A DNA stretch of 46,961 nt from Shinella sumterensis (GCF_004514425.2 NZ_MYFN02000020.1:1-46961), one strand, 5' to 3'; counted from the first letter of the stretch, positions 8,014 to 16,375 are shown. The notes: generated by a model from the letters alone, not told the origin. Numbers and translations are program-made.

Positions 8014-8964
8014 TCACTGGATATCGAGCTCCGCCTTGACCGCGGCCAAGCCCGGCTTGCCGTCTAACGTCTGCACATCCTTGAGCCAGGCATCGAGCTT
8101 CTGCGGGTTGGCCTTCAGCATCTTGATCGCGGCGTCGCGCGCTTCCAGTCCGTCTGTCATGATCATGTTCATGCCGGCGTTCTCGTAATCGATGTCGAAG
8201 ACGAGGTTGCTGAAAAGCTTCGTCACGTTGGGGCACTGTTCGGGATAGCCCTTTCGGACGATCGTGCGCACCGTCGCACCGCCGAAATCGGGTCCGAATT
8301 CCGCGTCACCACCTGCCAGGTAGGCCATGTCCATGGTGACATTCATCGGATGCGGCTGCCAGCCGAGGAAGACGATCCACGCGTTCGTTTCGACGGCGCG
8401 CTGCACTTGCGTCAGCATTGCCGCTTCGCTGGACTCAACGATCTCCCAAGTGCCATCCAGTCCGTGGGCCTTCTTTTCGACCATGTCGAGCAGCGGTTTG
8501 TTGGATCCGGGTTCGATGCCGTAAATCTTGTGATCAAGCCGGTCTGCAAACCGCTGCAAATCATCGAACGACTTTAAGCCTGCGTCGTGGACATATCTGG
8601 GCACTGCCAGCGTGTATTTCGCTCCCGTCAGGTTTGTCGCGACGGGGATGACCGAGCCATCGTCGAAATAGGGCTTGTAGTCGATGTCCTGCACCGGCCT
8701 CCAGTTGCCTAAGAACACATCGATATCGCCGCTCCGCAGGGAATCAAACGTGATATTGAGAGCGAGAAGCGTCTGGCTGGGCTCATAGCCTAAGGCGCCC
8801 AGAATGAGTTCGGCGGTGGTGTTGGTCAAGGCGATGTCCGTCCAGCCAAGGTCTGAGAGACGCACCGCCTTGCATGCCTCGGCCTCATCGGCAAACGCCA
8901 TATGGGCCTGCATTGGACACGCCACGCCCGCGGCGATGATCATCGCGAAAACTTTCCTGTTCAT
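8014..8964 (-). CDS. choline-binding ABC transporter substrate-binding protein (ChoX/OpuAC-like)
   Basis: Periplasmic binding protein of 316 residues. A signal peptide (MNRKVFAMIIAAGVACPMQA, cleavage near AFA-DE) is followed by CKAVRLSDLGWTDIALTN, typical of ChoX. The aromatic box described for Sinorhizobium ChoX (Trp43, Trp90, Tyr119, Trp205) is present at nearly the same positions: Trp41, Trp88, Tyr117 and Trp202. Asp43 and Asn155 match the hydroxyl-contacting residues. Choline is therefore the predicted ligand. No cognate permease or ATPase gene is next to it, so it probably uses components encoded elsewhere. A GGGGAA ribosome-binding site precedes the ATG. It is transcribed divergently from a BetI-like regulator. 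Confidence 0.9.
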   Translation of the reverse strand: MNRKVFAMIIAAGVACPMQAHMAFADEAEACKAVRLSDLGWTDIALTNTTAELILGALGYEPSQTLLALNITFDSLRSGDIDVFLGNWRPVQDIDYKPYFDDGSVIPVATNLTGAKYTLAVPRYVHDAGLKSFDDLQRFADRLDHKIYGIEPGSNKPLLDMVEKKAHGLDGTWEIVESSEAAMLTQVQRAVETNAWIVFLGWQPHPMNVTMDMAYLAGGDAEFGPDFGGATVRTIVRKGYPEQCPNVTKLFSNLVFDIDYENAGMNMIMTDGLEARDAAIKMLKANPQKLDAWLKDVQTLDGKPGLAAVKAELDIQ

Positions 8965-9019
8965 CAGCGTTCCCCTTTTGGTTTTCCACGAGGATAGGAA
9001 CGGATATTTTTAAGGCAAG

Positions 9020-9029
9020 CAAAATTTTG
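9020..9029. promoter_or_regulatory. AT-rich palindrome between choline genes and the TetR gene
   Basis: CAAAATTTTG is a perfect 10-bp palindrome in the 103-bp A+T-rich gap between the divergent choX-like and betI-like starts. It could be part of a regulator site, but short AT palindromes occur by chance and no second half-site pattern was found. Confidence 0.22.
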
Positions 9030-9067
9030 TTAAAGCGTACAAAAAATTGATCTGCTACGGAAAATCC

Positions 9068-9694
9068 ATGCAGCAGAAGCCGAAGAGACCACGTACCCGC
9101 ATCGAGGACATCAGACGCGTCGAGTTGATCGACGCGGCGCACCGCATCTTCCTCAAGGAAGGATTGCGCGGCTTGACGAGCACGAAAATCTGTTCGGAAG
9201 CAGGTCTCTCCCAAGGCATCCTCACCTACTACTTCAAGGACAAGGAAGAGGTCCTCTTTGAGATGGTGCGGATGAACAACCGCATCCTGGCCAACGAAAT
9301 CGTCCTGAACCTTCGTCGTGCGCATTCAGGCTGGGAGAGGCTGATGGCGCTCATCGATGGAAACTTCCCGGCGCAACGCTTCGACAAGCAGGCGGCGAGC
9401 GCCTGGGTTTCGCTTTATGCCGAAGCCTCGCACAATGAACGTTACGCCCGCCTGCTACGCCCCTATTATCGTCGTCTCAGGTCGAATGTGTCCAGCATCC
9501 TGAGGCCCTATCTTGAACAGGACAAGATCGATCACTTCAACCTTGGCTTTGCTGCGATGATCGACGGGCTGTGGCTGCGTCGGGGGCATGCGGACATTGA
9601 TCTGTCCTTGGCGCAGGCGAAGTCTGTTCTGATCGACTATGTCGAGAAGGCGCTGCCCCATGAGGTCATTCGACTGCTCTCTGAGCCGAATTGA
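9068..9694 (+). CDS. TetR family regulator, BetI-like
   Basis: DNA-binding protein of 208 residues. The N-terminal TetR helix-turn-helix (about residues 15-60) reads ELIDAAHRIFLKEGLRGL, then TSTKICSEAGLSQGILTYYF. The C-terminal ligand domain resembles BetI: WVSLYAEASHNERYARLL, then the FNLGFAAMIDGLWLRRG block. BetI represses choline uptake and glycine-betaine synthesis genes in response to choline; the divergent choline-binding protein gene supports the same type of role here. Start 9068 was chosen as the first ATG; a TTG seven codons upstream is possible. No betA or betB gene is in the window, so whether this is the BetI of the main pathway or a paralogue cannot be decided. Confidence 0.85.
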   Translation: MQQKPKRPRTRIEDIRRVELIDAAHRIFLKEGLRGLTSTKICSEAGLSQGILTYYFKDKEEVLFEMVRMNNRILANEIVLNLRRAHSGWERLMALIDGNFPAQRFDKQAASAWVSLYAEASHNERYARLLRPYYRRLRSNVSSILRPYLEQDKIDHFNLGFAAMIDGLWLRRGHADIDLSLAQAKSVLIDYVEKALPHEVIRLLSEPN

Positions 9695-9748
9695 AACGGC
9701 GCGGATCGCACGACCGGAGGGCGATTACGGGGATGCGCAGTCGACGAA

Positions 9749-10375
9749 CTACCGAAGCAGGCCGTCGAGGTCGAAGTCCTCCCAGCCTCGAAGGGGTGGA
9801 CCGGGACCGTCGGCGCTCTTGTCCACCGTCTTCGACCGCTTGTTCTTCTTGGACAGCCGCGTCAGCTTCGCCTGATGGGCCGCCTGCAGTCTTTTCTCTG
9901 CTTTCGCCTCGGCATCCTCGACCCGCCACTCATCGACCGCGCCACGATTGAGGAGTTCATCCACGACCTTCGGCTCAAAAACGTGGAAGGTAATCTGCCG
10001 GGCTCGCCCGGCCAGCCTGACGGTTCTCGTCCCCGCGCTACGAAGACGGCCGTCCGCGAGCCAGCGATGCCGCTCGCTGGTCTTCATGCCAAGGATGTCT
10101 TCAATCTCACGCGGGATGACGGGCAGAAGCGGAGCATCATCCAGCGCCTTGGACACGACCAGGACCGCAGCGTTGAAAACAGCCTTTTCTTCGGCTCGCA
10201 TTGCCAGAATAAGATCGCTTCCGTCGAGCATGACCGCTTTTTTGGAGATGGCCGGCAGCCGCGCCTGAATCTCCTGTAGGATACCTTTCGCGCGAACGGA
10301 TGACCCCATCGTCACCGCGACCGGCAAAGTCCATGTTCTGATCAACTCGACGGTGTTCTTCTCGTGTTTTGGCAT
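9749..10375 (-). CDS. hypothetical protein with probable excisionase-like helix-turn-helix
   Basis: Not recognised. The frame stays open up to 10495, but the first 40 residues of that longer version are unusually arginine-rich and no ribosome-binding site stands out at 10495, 10432 or 10375; the ATG at 10375 is a tentative choice giving 208 residues. The middle reads PREIEDILGMKTSERHRWLA followed by DGRL, which looks like a short MerR/excisionase-type DNA-binding helix pair. The C-terminal third is highly charged (AEAKAEKRLQAAHQAK, then KKNKRSK) and ends with a tryptophan/aspartate-rich tail, GWEDFDLDGLLR. A nucleic-acid-binding role is an inference only. It sits alone between the TetR and Lrp genes. 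Confidence 0.6.
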   Translation of the reverse strand: MPKHEKNTVELIRTWTLPVAVTMGSSVRAKGILQEIQARLPAISKKAVMLDGSDLILAMRAEEKAVFNAAVLVVSKALDDAPLLPVIPREIEDILGMKTSERHRWLADGRLRSAGTRTVRLAGRARQITFHVFEPKVVDELLNRGAVDEWRVEDAEAKAEKRLQAAHQAKLTRLSKKNKRSKTVDKSADGPGPPLRGWEDFDLDGLLR

Positions 10376-10545
10376 GCCAAATACATGGTGCGCGCGATAT
10401 CCAGGGTCAATGGACACAAGCCGGCACTCCATATAAGATGGATTCAGGAATGGCTTCCTTAATCTTCGCTGAAAGCACCTTCTGCCAAAGTGCATGCTGC
10501 CGCGCGTCGGTTAACCTCACTGCGGGGCGATCGAGGAAAGCGCGC

Positions 10546-10983
10546 TCACACACTGCTTAAGAGCAGGCTCGTCTCGCTGTTGGCGACACCATCGATCATG
10601 CGGACCTCACGCAGAACGCGGTCGAAATCCGAGAGGCTTGCGGCACGGATGTTAGCGATGAGGTCCCAATTGCCATTTGTCGTGTGCAGGGAATACACTT
10701 CGGGCAAGCCCCGCATCTTGCGGATGACTTGAGTGGTTGATTTCCCTACCACCTCGATCATCATGACGGCGTGCACAGTCTGCTCGTCATAGTCCTCGCG
10801 GACGCGGACGGTGAAGCCGAGCAGCGTTCCCGTTTCCATCAAGCGATCGAGGCGGTTCTGGACCGTGCCGCGCGCGACGCTCAGCGCGTCTGCAAGCTTT
10901 GCAAGAGACGCGCGCCCGTCAGCGCGCAAATGCGCGATGAGACGCCGATCGAGATCGTCGGGGATGTATTTTGCGATGTTCAC
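10546..10983 (-). CDS. Lrp/AsnC family transcriptional regulator
   Basis: Amino-acid-responsive regulator of 145 residues. The N-terminal helix-turn-helix (LDRRLIAHLRADGRASLAKL, then SVARGTVQNRLDRL) is followed by the RAM/AsnC ligand-binding domain (VHAVMMIEVVGKSTTQVI, VYSLHTTNGNWDLIANI). No ATG fits; the GTG at 10981-10983 gives the usual family length and the typical opening MNIAKYIPDDLDRR, with AAAGGG a little upstream. It is divergent from ornithine cyclodeaminase, matching the common arrangement in which an Lrp-type protein activates amino acid catabolism when the substrate, here probably arginine, ornithine or citrulline, is present. The family is secure and the effector inferred. Confidence 0.9.
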   Translation of the reverse strand: MNIAKYIPDDLDRRLIAHLRADGRASLAKLADALSVARGTVQNRLDRLMETGTLLGFTVRVREDYDEQTVHAVMMIEVVGKSTTQVIRKMRGLPEVYSLHTTNGNWDLIANIRAASLSDFDRVLREVRMIDGVANSETSLLLSSV

Positions 10984-11117
10984 GTGACGATTGCCCTTTT
11001 TAACAATTCCCGTGGTAATTTTGCACAAAGCTTTACGTAAATTGACACTATTCTGCAATTTTCGCCAGCAGGTTTGACAGCTATCCTGATGTTCGATCAC
11101 AAGTGAGAGGGTAGCCC

Positions 11118-12167
11118 ATGTCCGCACCGCAACCATCCGCCAAGGCATTCGTGCCCTTTGTCAGCGTCGACACCATGATGCGACTTGTCCACCATATCGG
11201 CATCGAGACGATGCTCGTCGAACTCGCCGGTGCCATTGAAGCGGACTTTCGGCGCTGGGACGTTTTCGACAAAACGCCCCGGATCGCCTCGCATTCCAAT
11301 GACGGTGTCATCGAGTTGATGCCGACATCGGATGGCGAGATCTATGCGTTCAAGTATGTGAACGGACACCCCAAGAACATGGCGCAGGGCCTCCAGACGG
11401 TCACGGCCTTTGGGCTGCTCGCACAGGTCTCCACCGGTTATCCGCTCCTGCTGACCGAAATGACACTCCTGACGGCGCTTCGCACCGCTGCGACGTCTGC
11501 CATGGCGGCACGTCACCTGGCGCCGAAGGGCGTGACGACCATGGCAATGATTGGCAACGGCGCTCAAGCCGAATTCCAGGCACTTGCGATGAAGGCCCTG
11601 CTCGGCATCAAGACCGTTCGTCTGTATGACATTGATCCGCAGGCCACCGAGAAAACATGCCGCAATCTGACGGGAAGCGGGTTGGAGCTTATTACCTGCA
11701 ACACCGCGCAGGCCGCAATTGAAGGCGCGGGCATCATCACCACCTGTACCGCTGACAAGCAGTACGCCACGATCCTGACCGATAACATGGTCGGCGCGGG
11801 GGTACATATCAACGCGATCGGCGGTGACTGCCCGGGCAAGACGGAGTTGCATAAAGATATCCTTCTGCGAGCCGACACCTTCGTGGAATATTCGCCGCAG
11901 ACACGCATCGAAGGCGAGATACAGCAGATGGCCGAGGACTATCCGGTGACCGAGCTATGGCAGGTTGTCTCCGGCGCGACGGCGGGCCGGCGTGATCAGA
12001 ACCAGATCACACTCTTCGACAGCGTCGGCTTCGCCATCGAGGACTTCTCCGCACTGCGCTACGTCCACCAGAAACTCAGCGGCACCGGCTTATCGCAGGA
12101 TCTCGACATCATCGCCGATCCGGACGATCCGCGGGACCTCTTCGGCATGCTCCAGCGCGCGAAGTGA
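11118..12167 (+). CDS. ocd: ornithine cyclodeaminase
   Basis: Converts L-ornithine to L-proline and ammonia with catalytic NAD(H), cytoplasmic; 349 residues, the usual length for the ornithine cyclodeaminase/mu-crystallin family. The N-terminal domain has FVPFVSVDTMMRLVHHIG and the substrate region HSNDGVIELMPTSDGEIYAFK with GHPKN. The Rossmann part has MAMIGNGAQAEFQALAM and the acidic residue in RLYDIDPQA. HINAIGGDCPGKTEL is characteristic of true ornithine cyclodeaminases of rhizobia and Ti plasmids. GTGAGAGGG precedes the start. It overlaps the start region of the ctlX-like gene, forming a two-gene catabolic unit divergent from an Lrp regulator. Confidence 0.93.
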   Translation: MSAPQPSAKAFVPFVSVDTMMRLVHHIGIETMLVELAGAIEADFRRWDVFDKTPRIASHSNDGVIELMPTSDGEIYAFKYVNGHPKNMAQGLQTVTAFGLLAQVSTGYPLLLTEMTLLTALRTAATSAMAARHLAPKGVTTMAMIGNGAQAEFQALAMKALLGIKTVRLYDIDPQATEKTCRNLTGSGLELITCNTAQAAIEGAGIITTCTADKQYATILTDNMVGAGVHINAIGGDCPGKTELHKDILLRADTFVEYSPQTRIEGEIQQMAEDYPVTELWQVVSGATAGRRDQNQITLFDSVGFAIEDFSALRYVHQKLSGTGLSQDLDIIADPDDPRDLFGMLQRAK

Positions 12168-12175
12168 GCTCCAGC

Positions 12176-13096
12176 ATGCGCCATTCCATCCAAGCCCCCG
12201 CAGCCGTCGTCATGGTTCGCCCCCACCATTTCACCGTCAACACCGAAACGGCGGCAGACAACAGCTTCCAGACTATCTCCGATCACGGTGAGGATCTGGC
12301 CTTGAGAGCTTATGCCGAGATCACCGCCGCTGCGGCGACCCTGGAAAGCCATGGGGTCAAGGTCCATCTCTTCGAGGACGAAGGTACGTCAACTCCGGAT
12401 TCCGTCTTTCCGAACAATTGGTTTTCCACCCATGCGGGCGGTCATGTCGCGATCTATCCGATGAAGGCTGAAAGCCGGCGTCGGGAGCGGCGATCCGATA
12501 TTATCGAGATGCTGAAAACGGAATACCGGGTTCAGGATGTCATAGATTATTCCGGACTCGAGCCGGACGCCCTGTTCCTCGAGGGCACCGGCGCCATGGT
12601 GCTCGATCACATCGACCGCGTCGCCTATGCCGTTCGCTCGGACCGAACCAATCCGATCGCGCTGGAGCGGTTCTCGACCCACTTCAACTTCGAGCCCATG
12701 GCCTTCGAGGCCTGCGACAGCAAGGGTATGCCGATCTATCATACCAATGTGCTGATGTGCATCGGCACGGATTTCGCTGTCATCGGAACCGGGATGATCA
12801 GCGATAGACGACGCCGCGAAGAGGTTGTGGGGCGCCTCACACGCTTCGGTCGCCGGATCATTGATTTGAGCGAAGAGCAGATCGGTCGCTTCGCGGGCAA
12901 TGCGCTGGAGTTACAGGGAACCGAAGGCCGCATCCTCGCCCTTTCCTCGACGGCACTCGATGCGCTCGACGCTGGCCAGCGCGCGGCCATCGAGGAAAGT
13001 GCTCGTCTTGTCGCGCTCGATATCCCGACTATCGAGCGGGCGGGCGGCTCTGTTCGCTGCACGTTGGCGGGCATCCATCTGACGCCGCGGCACTGA
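12176..13096 (+). CDS. ctlX: CtlX-type citrulline/arginine-related hydrolase (amidinotransferase superfamily)
   Basis: Guanidino- or ureido-group hydrolase of 306 residues in the arginine deiminase/amidinotransferase fold. The opening VVMVRPHHFTVNTETAADNS is diagnostic of the CtlX (citrulline utilisation) group. Predicted catalytic residues are Cys295 in SVRCTLAGIHL and His189 in PIYHTNVLMC, with acidic partners in PDSVFPNNW and LEGTGAMVLD. The start at 12176 is the first ATG; a GTG at 12164 overlapping the ocd stop is the alternative. Co-transcription with ocd suggests conversion of citrulline (or a methylated arginine) to ornithine and then proline. Activity on citrulline is inferred from the group name and context. 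Confidence 0.82.
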   Translation: MRHSIQAPAAVVMVRPHHFTVNTETAADNSFQTISDHGEDLALRAYAEITAAAATLESHGVKVHLFEDEGTSTPDSVFPNNWFSTHAGGHVAIYPMKAESRRRERRSDIIEMLKTEYRVQDVIDYSGLEPDALFLEGTGAMVLDHIDRVAYAVRSDRTNPIALERFSTHFNFEPMAFEACDSKGMPIYHTNVLMCIGTDFAVIGTGMISDRRRREEVVGRLTRFGRRIIDLSEEQIGRFAGNALELQGTEGRILALSSTALDALDAGQRAAIEESARLVALDIPTIERAGGSVRCTLAGIHLTPRH

Positions 13097-13108
13097 TCGC
13101 AAGAACAA

Positions 13109-13133
13109 AAAGGCCCGCCTCTCGCGGGCCTTT
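13109..13133. terminator. bidirectional intrinsic terminator
   Basis: AAAGGCCCGC (13109-13118) and GCGGGCCTTT (13124-13133) are perfect complements around a CTCTC loop, with A-rich bases before and T-rich bases after. It lies between the convergent ctlX-like and ureohydrolase genes and can end transcripts from both sides. Confidence 0.88.
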
Positions 13134-13153
13134 CGCTTGTTAGGCGTTTGAAC

Positions 13154-14116
13154 TCAGTCGGCCTGGCGCACAAGGACGCCCAGAGCCGTCGTGATCAGCC
13201 GTGCGAAGGTCAACGCACCGATGCCATCGACGTCACGCTCGGGCATGAACTCGACGAAATCCATTGCCGCGATCCGGCCCCGCGCCGCCGCGCCCTTAAT
13301 GAGATCGACGGCCTGATAATAGCTGAGGCCACCCGGCGCACGGCCGATCACGCCCGGGATAAGGGCCGGGTCGAGCGCATCCGCATCGATGCAGATAATG
13401 ATGTTGCTGCCGTTGGGAATACGCTCGAGCACCGCTTCGACGCCGTTCTTGTGCACGTCATAGGCCGGGAAAAACTCGGCACCCCATGCCACCGCGTCCT
13501 CGTAATCACTGGTCGCGGCCGAGCCGATGCCACGAGCGCCGACCTGAATGATGCGCTCGATATGCGGCATTTCGGACGCGCGGCGCATCGTCGAGGAAAG
13601 GCCGAGCCGCTCACCCATATGGACCTCACGCCAGTCGATATGTGCATCGATCTGCAGGATGGTGAATTTCGCGCCGTTCGCCTGCGCACCGATTGCCTCA
13701 ATCATCGGGATAGGTATGGAATCGTCGCCGCCGAGAAGCACCGGCACCGCCCCGCGTTTCAGGAAGGTCGAAACCGCGTCGGCGATCTTCTGCCGGTTTG
13801 CCGCGCTGTCCGCCTCATCGAAGGTGAGATTGCCGCAATCGACCGGCCGTAGCTTGGCGCTTGGGAAGACGGTGCCGCCGTGATCGAAATCGTGCCGATC
13901 CACATTGGCGGTCAACGAACCGGTCGCCTGGCGCAGGGCGTCCGGCCCGTTGCGGCAATAGGCGCCGACGGCGGCATAGGGCGTCGCGCAGGGCGCGCCG
14001 AGGATGGCGACCGGCGCGGTCATCGTCTCAAAATCGGCGCAGGCTTCCAGCCCCAGGAATGTCTTCGTTTCAGCCGCAGCGCCAAACAGCGCGCCGAGAT
14101 CTGCCTTATTGTCCAT
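13154..14116 (-). CDS. ureohydrolase family protein (arginase/agmatinase-like) with an altered metal ligand
   Basis: Predicted manganese- or nickel-type hydrolase releasing urea from a guanidino compound; 320 residues. Family motifs are present: DAHIDWR (Asp157, His159, Asp161) and IDADALDP (Asp244, Asp246). The first motif reads GGDDS (Asp131-Asp132) where arginases and agmatinases have GGDHS, so the histidine ligand of one metal is replaced by aspartate at codon 13721-13723. The N-terminal region AILGAPCATPYAAVGAYCRNG is agmatinase-like. It is the last gene of the amino acid importer operon (55 bp after the permease), suggesting the imported substrate carries a guanidino group. Whether it is arginase, agmatinase, guanidinobutyrase or something new cannot be read. 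Confidence 0.85.
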   Translation of the reverse strand: MDNKADLGALFGAAAETKTFLGLEACADFETMTAPVAILGAPCATPYAAVGAYCRNGPDALRQATGSLTANVDRHDFDHGGTVFPSAKLRPVDCGNLTFDEADSAANRQKIADAVSTFLKRGAVPVLLGGDDSIPIPMIEAIGAQANGAKFTILQIDAHIDWREVHMGERLGLSSTMRRASEMPHIERIIQVGARGIGSAATSDYEDAVAWGAEFFPAYDVHKNGVEAVLERIPNGSNIIICIDADALDPALIPGVIGRAPGGLSYYQAVDLIKGAAARGRIAAMDFVEFMPERDVDGIGALTFARLITTALGVLVRQAD

Positions 14117-14171
14117 GAACGTCTCCTCTGCCCGGCCGAACCGGGTCTCTCACTTTCGGATGGGTGAAGGG

Positions 14172-14864
14172 TCAGCCAATGCGGCTTTCGAGATAACCGG
14201 CCCACCGCCGCTGCACGAGCTGGAAGGCAGACACAAGTGCGAAGGTCAGCACCAGATAGATTGCGGCGGCCGTCACATAAGGCTCGAACTGAATGTAGTA
14301 GTTCAGCGTGATGTTGCGCGCCACACCCGTGACTTCAAGGAGAGTGACCGTACTTGCGAGCGAGGTGGCATGCAGCATCATGATCATCTCGTTGCCGTAG
14401 AGCGGCAGCGAACGGGTCAGCATGGCGGGAATGAGGATGCGGCGGGCTTGTACGAGGCCGGACATGCCATAGGCCCTCGCTGCCTCGATCTCGCCCACCG
14501 GGATATGGCGCAGACCGCCTGCGAAGATTTCGGTGGAATAGGCTGTCGTATTGAGCACGAATGCCGCGATGACGCAGACCATCGGGCTGGAAAGCCATGG
14601 CCAGAGCACACTTTCGCGCACCAGACCGAACTGGGCGAGGCCAAAGTAGATCAGGAACAGCTGGACGAGAAGCGGCGTCCCGCGAAATACAAGGGTATAG
14701 GCCATAACGGTGTAGCGAAAGGCCGCGTTCTCGCTGTTTCGCAAGAAGGCGAGTGGAATAGCGAGGAAGAAGGAGATGCCGAGCGACGCGAAGGCAAGGA
14801 TGAGCGTCAGCTTGGCGCCTTCGAGATAGAGCGGCAGGTTTTCTGCTATCACATCCCAGTTCAT
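14172..14864 (-). CDS. polar amino acid ABC transporter permease (HisM/ArtM/OccM type)
   Basis: Inner-membrane permease of 230 residues. It opens MNWDVIAENLPLYLEGAKLT and carries the family signatures YTLVFRGTPLLVQLFLIYFG and EIFAGGLRHIPVGEIEAARA, the latter being the ATPase-contacting EAA loop, followed by RRILIPAMLTRSLPLYGNEM. The terminal FQLVQRRWAGYLESR matches the octopine/nopaline and arginine transporter permeases OccM/NocM/ArtM. The start ATG at 14862-14864 overlaps the stop of the partner permease (TCAT junction on the plus strand). It should pair with the permease at 14861-15550. Confidence 0.93.
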   Translation of the reverse strand: MNWDVIAENLPLYLEGAKLTLILAFASLGISFFLAIPLAFLRNSENAAFRYTVMAYTLVFRGTPLLVQLFLIYFGLAQFGLVRESVLWPWLSSPMVCVIAAFVLNTTAYSTEIFAGGLRHIPVGEIEAARAYGMSGLVQARRILIPAMLTRSLPLYGNEMIMMLHATSLASTVTLLEVTGVARNITLNYYIQFEPYVTAAAIYLVLTFALVSAFQLVQRRWAGYLESRIG

Positions 14865-15550
14865 GACAAGACCTTTCGGGTGCCGACGTCGAAGCGGCGC
14901 GCGACGAGGAAGAGCAGCAACATGGAGACAAGTGTCACGGCGAGATAGAAGCCAGCGGCGATAAGGTAGAAGGTGAACGGCATGGCGGTGGCTTCCGCGG
15001 CCCCCTTTGCGCGGAACATGACGTCCTGCAGGCCGATCAGTGAGACCAGTGCCGTGCTTTTCGCCAGAACCAGCCAATTGTTTGTGAAGCCTGGGAGGGC
15101 GAGCCGGACGAGCTGCGGCAGAATGATATGGGTGAACATGCGGCGGCGTGTCAGTCCATAGGCGATTGCCGCTTCGATTTGCCCGCGCGGAATGTTTTGC
15201 AACGCCGTCTTGAACGTCTCCGTCATGTAGGCGCCAAAGATGACACCGAGCGTCGCGATCCCCGCCGCGGTCGGAGAGAACTCGACGCGGAAATCCCAGC
15301 CAAGCATCTCTATCCACTGGTTCAAAAGCGCCGGCAGGCTATAGAAGACCAGCAGCATGATGACGAGATCCGGGATTCCGCGCACGACAAACGTATAGAT
15401 GCCGGCAACCGCGCGAAGGCCGGAACTTGCCGAGAGTTTTGCAAAGGCGGCCGTGAGGCCGAGAAAGGTCGCCACCAGCAGCGACAGGACGGCAACCAGC
15501 AGGGTCGTGGACCCTGCTGACAGAATTGCCGCGGCGTAGTCGGCGACCAT
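14861..15550 (-). CDS. polar amino acid ABC transporter permease (HisQ/ArtQ/OccQ type)
   Basis: Inner-membrane permease of 229 residues, partner of the preceding permease. YTFVVRGIPDLVIMLLVFYS and ETFKTALQNIPRGQIEAAIA are the HisQ/OccQ-type signatures, and LPQLVRLALPGFTNNWLVLA followed by KSTALVSLIGL is the conserved C-terminal block. Start ATG at 15548-15550, four bases after the stop of the binding-protein gene; the longer in-frame extension upstream runs into that gene and is rejected. Substrate group by family: basic amino acids such as arginine, ornithine, lysine or opines. Confidence 0.93.
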   Translation of the reverse strand: MVADYAAAILSAGSTTLLVAVLSLLVATFLGLTAAFAKLSASSGLRAVAGIYTFVVRGIPDLVIMLLVFYSLPALLNQWIEMLGWDFRVEFSPTAAGIATLGVIFGAYMTETFKTALQNIPRGQIEAAIAYGLTRRRMFTHIILPQLVRLALPGFTNNWLVLAKSTALVSLIGLQDVMFRAKGAAEATAMPFTFYLIAAGFYLAVTLVSMLLLFLVARRFDVGTRKVLS

Positions 15551-15554
15551 GCGC

Positions 15555-16319
15555 TTATTCGCCGAAATACTTGGCGTTGAGCGCGTCGAGCTTGCCGCTT
15601 TCACGGACGGCCGCTAGACCCTTGTTGATCTCTTCAACGAGTGCAACATTCTTCTTGTTGATCGCGATCGCGACCCCCTCACCGAACTCCTTGGCGTCCT
15701 TGCCGGTCAGCTGTGGGCCAACGAGCTCGAAATCCTTGCCGGAATCGCTTTTCAGGAAGCTGTGAATGATCTGTGCTTGATAGCTGATGTGCAGATCCGC
15801 GCGGCCCGCTGAGAGTTCGAGATAGGGCGCACTGCCGCTGTCATAGCGCTTGATGGTCGCCTGGGGGAAGTGGGCCGTGACATAGGCGTCCATCGGAGTG
15901 CCGGTCTGCACCGCGATAATCTTACCCGCGAGGCCCTCCGGTGTGATGTCCAGGCCCGCACCCTTTTTGGCGACGAAGCGGAAGGTCGGATGACTATAGA
16001 TGTCACTGAAGGCAATGACCTGGCGGCGCTTGTCCGTTACGGTCAACTGTGAGATCAACGCGTCATATTTGCCGTCGATGAGACCGGGGATCATGCCGTC
16101 CCAAGCGGCATTGAAAATGTTGCAATCGAGCTTTGCGGCTTCGCAGATCGCCTCCATCAGCTCGACGTCGTAGCCTACGACTTTGCCGCCGGCATCGACG
16201 GATTCAAATGGTGGAAACGTCGCGTCGGTGGCGATCTTGATCTGATCGGCATGGGCCGGGTTCAGCATCGTGCCCGTGGCAATCAGGGTTGCGAATAGGG
16301 AGATGGCTGGCAGTCGCAT
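15555..16319 (-). CDS. basic amino acid ABC transporter substrate-binding protein (ArtJ/OccT-like)
   Basis: Periplasmic binding protein of 254 residues. The start at 16317-16319 follows a strong GAGGAG site and gives a clean signal peptide (MRLPAISLFATLIATGTMLN, cleavage near AHA-DQ). The mature sequence has the SBP_bac_3 opening IKIATDATFPPFESVDAGGK and GYDVELMEAICEAAKLDC, plus AWDGMIPGLIDGKYDALISQ and the TDKRRQVIAFSDIY block, as in lysine/arginine/ornithine and octopine/nopaline binding proteins. The operon also encodes a ureohydrolase and the neighbouring convergent unit degrades ornithine, so arginine or a related guanidino amino acid is the likely ligand. Ligand identity is inferred. 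Confidence 0.9.
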   Translation of the reverse strand: MRLPAISLFATLIATGTMLNPAHADQIKIATDATFPPFESVDAGGKVVGYDVELMEAICEAAKLDCNIFNAAWDGMIPGLIDGKYDALISQLTVTDKRRQVIAFSDIYSHPTFRFVAKKGAGLDITPEGLAGKIIAVQTGTPMDAYVTAHFPQATIKRYDSGSAPYLELSAGRADLHISYQAQIIHSFLKSDSGKDFELVGPQLTGKDAKEFGEGVAIAINKKNVALVEEINKGLAAVRESGKLDALNAKYFGE

Positions 16320-16375
16320 GGTAGCTCCTCTGGAGTTGTTGTTGTTGGCCAAGATTGAGAGGGTGAGTGCGAAGG

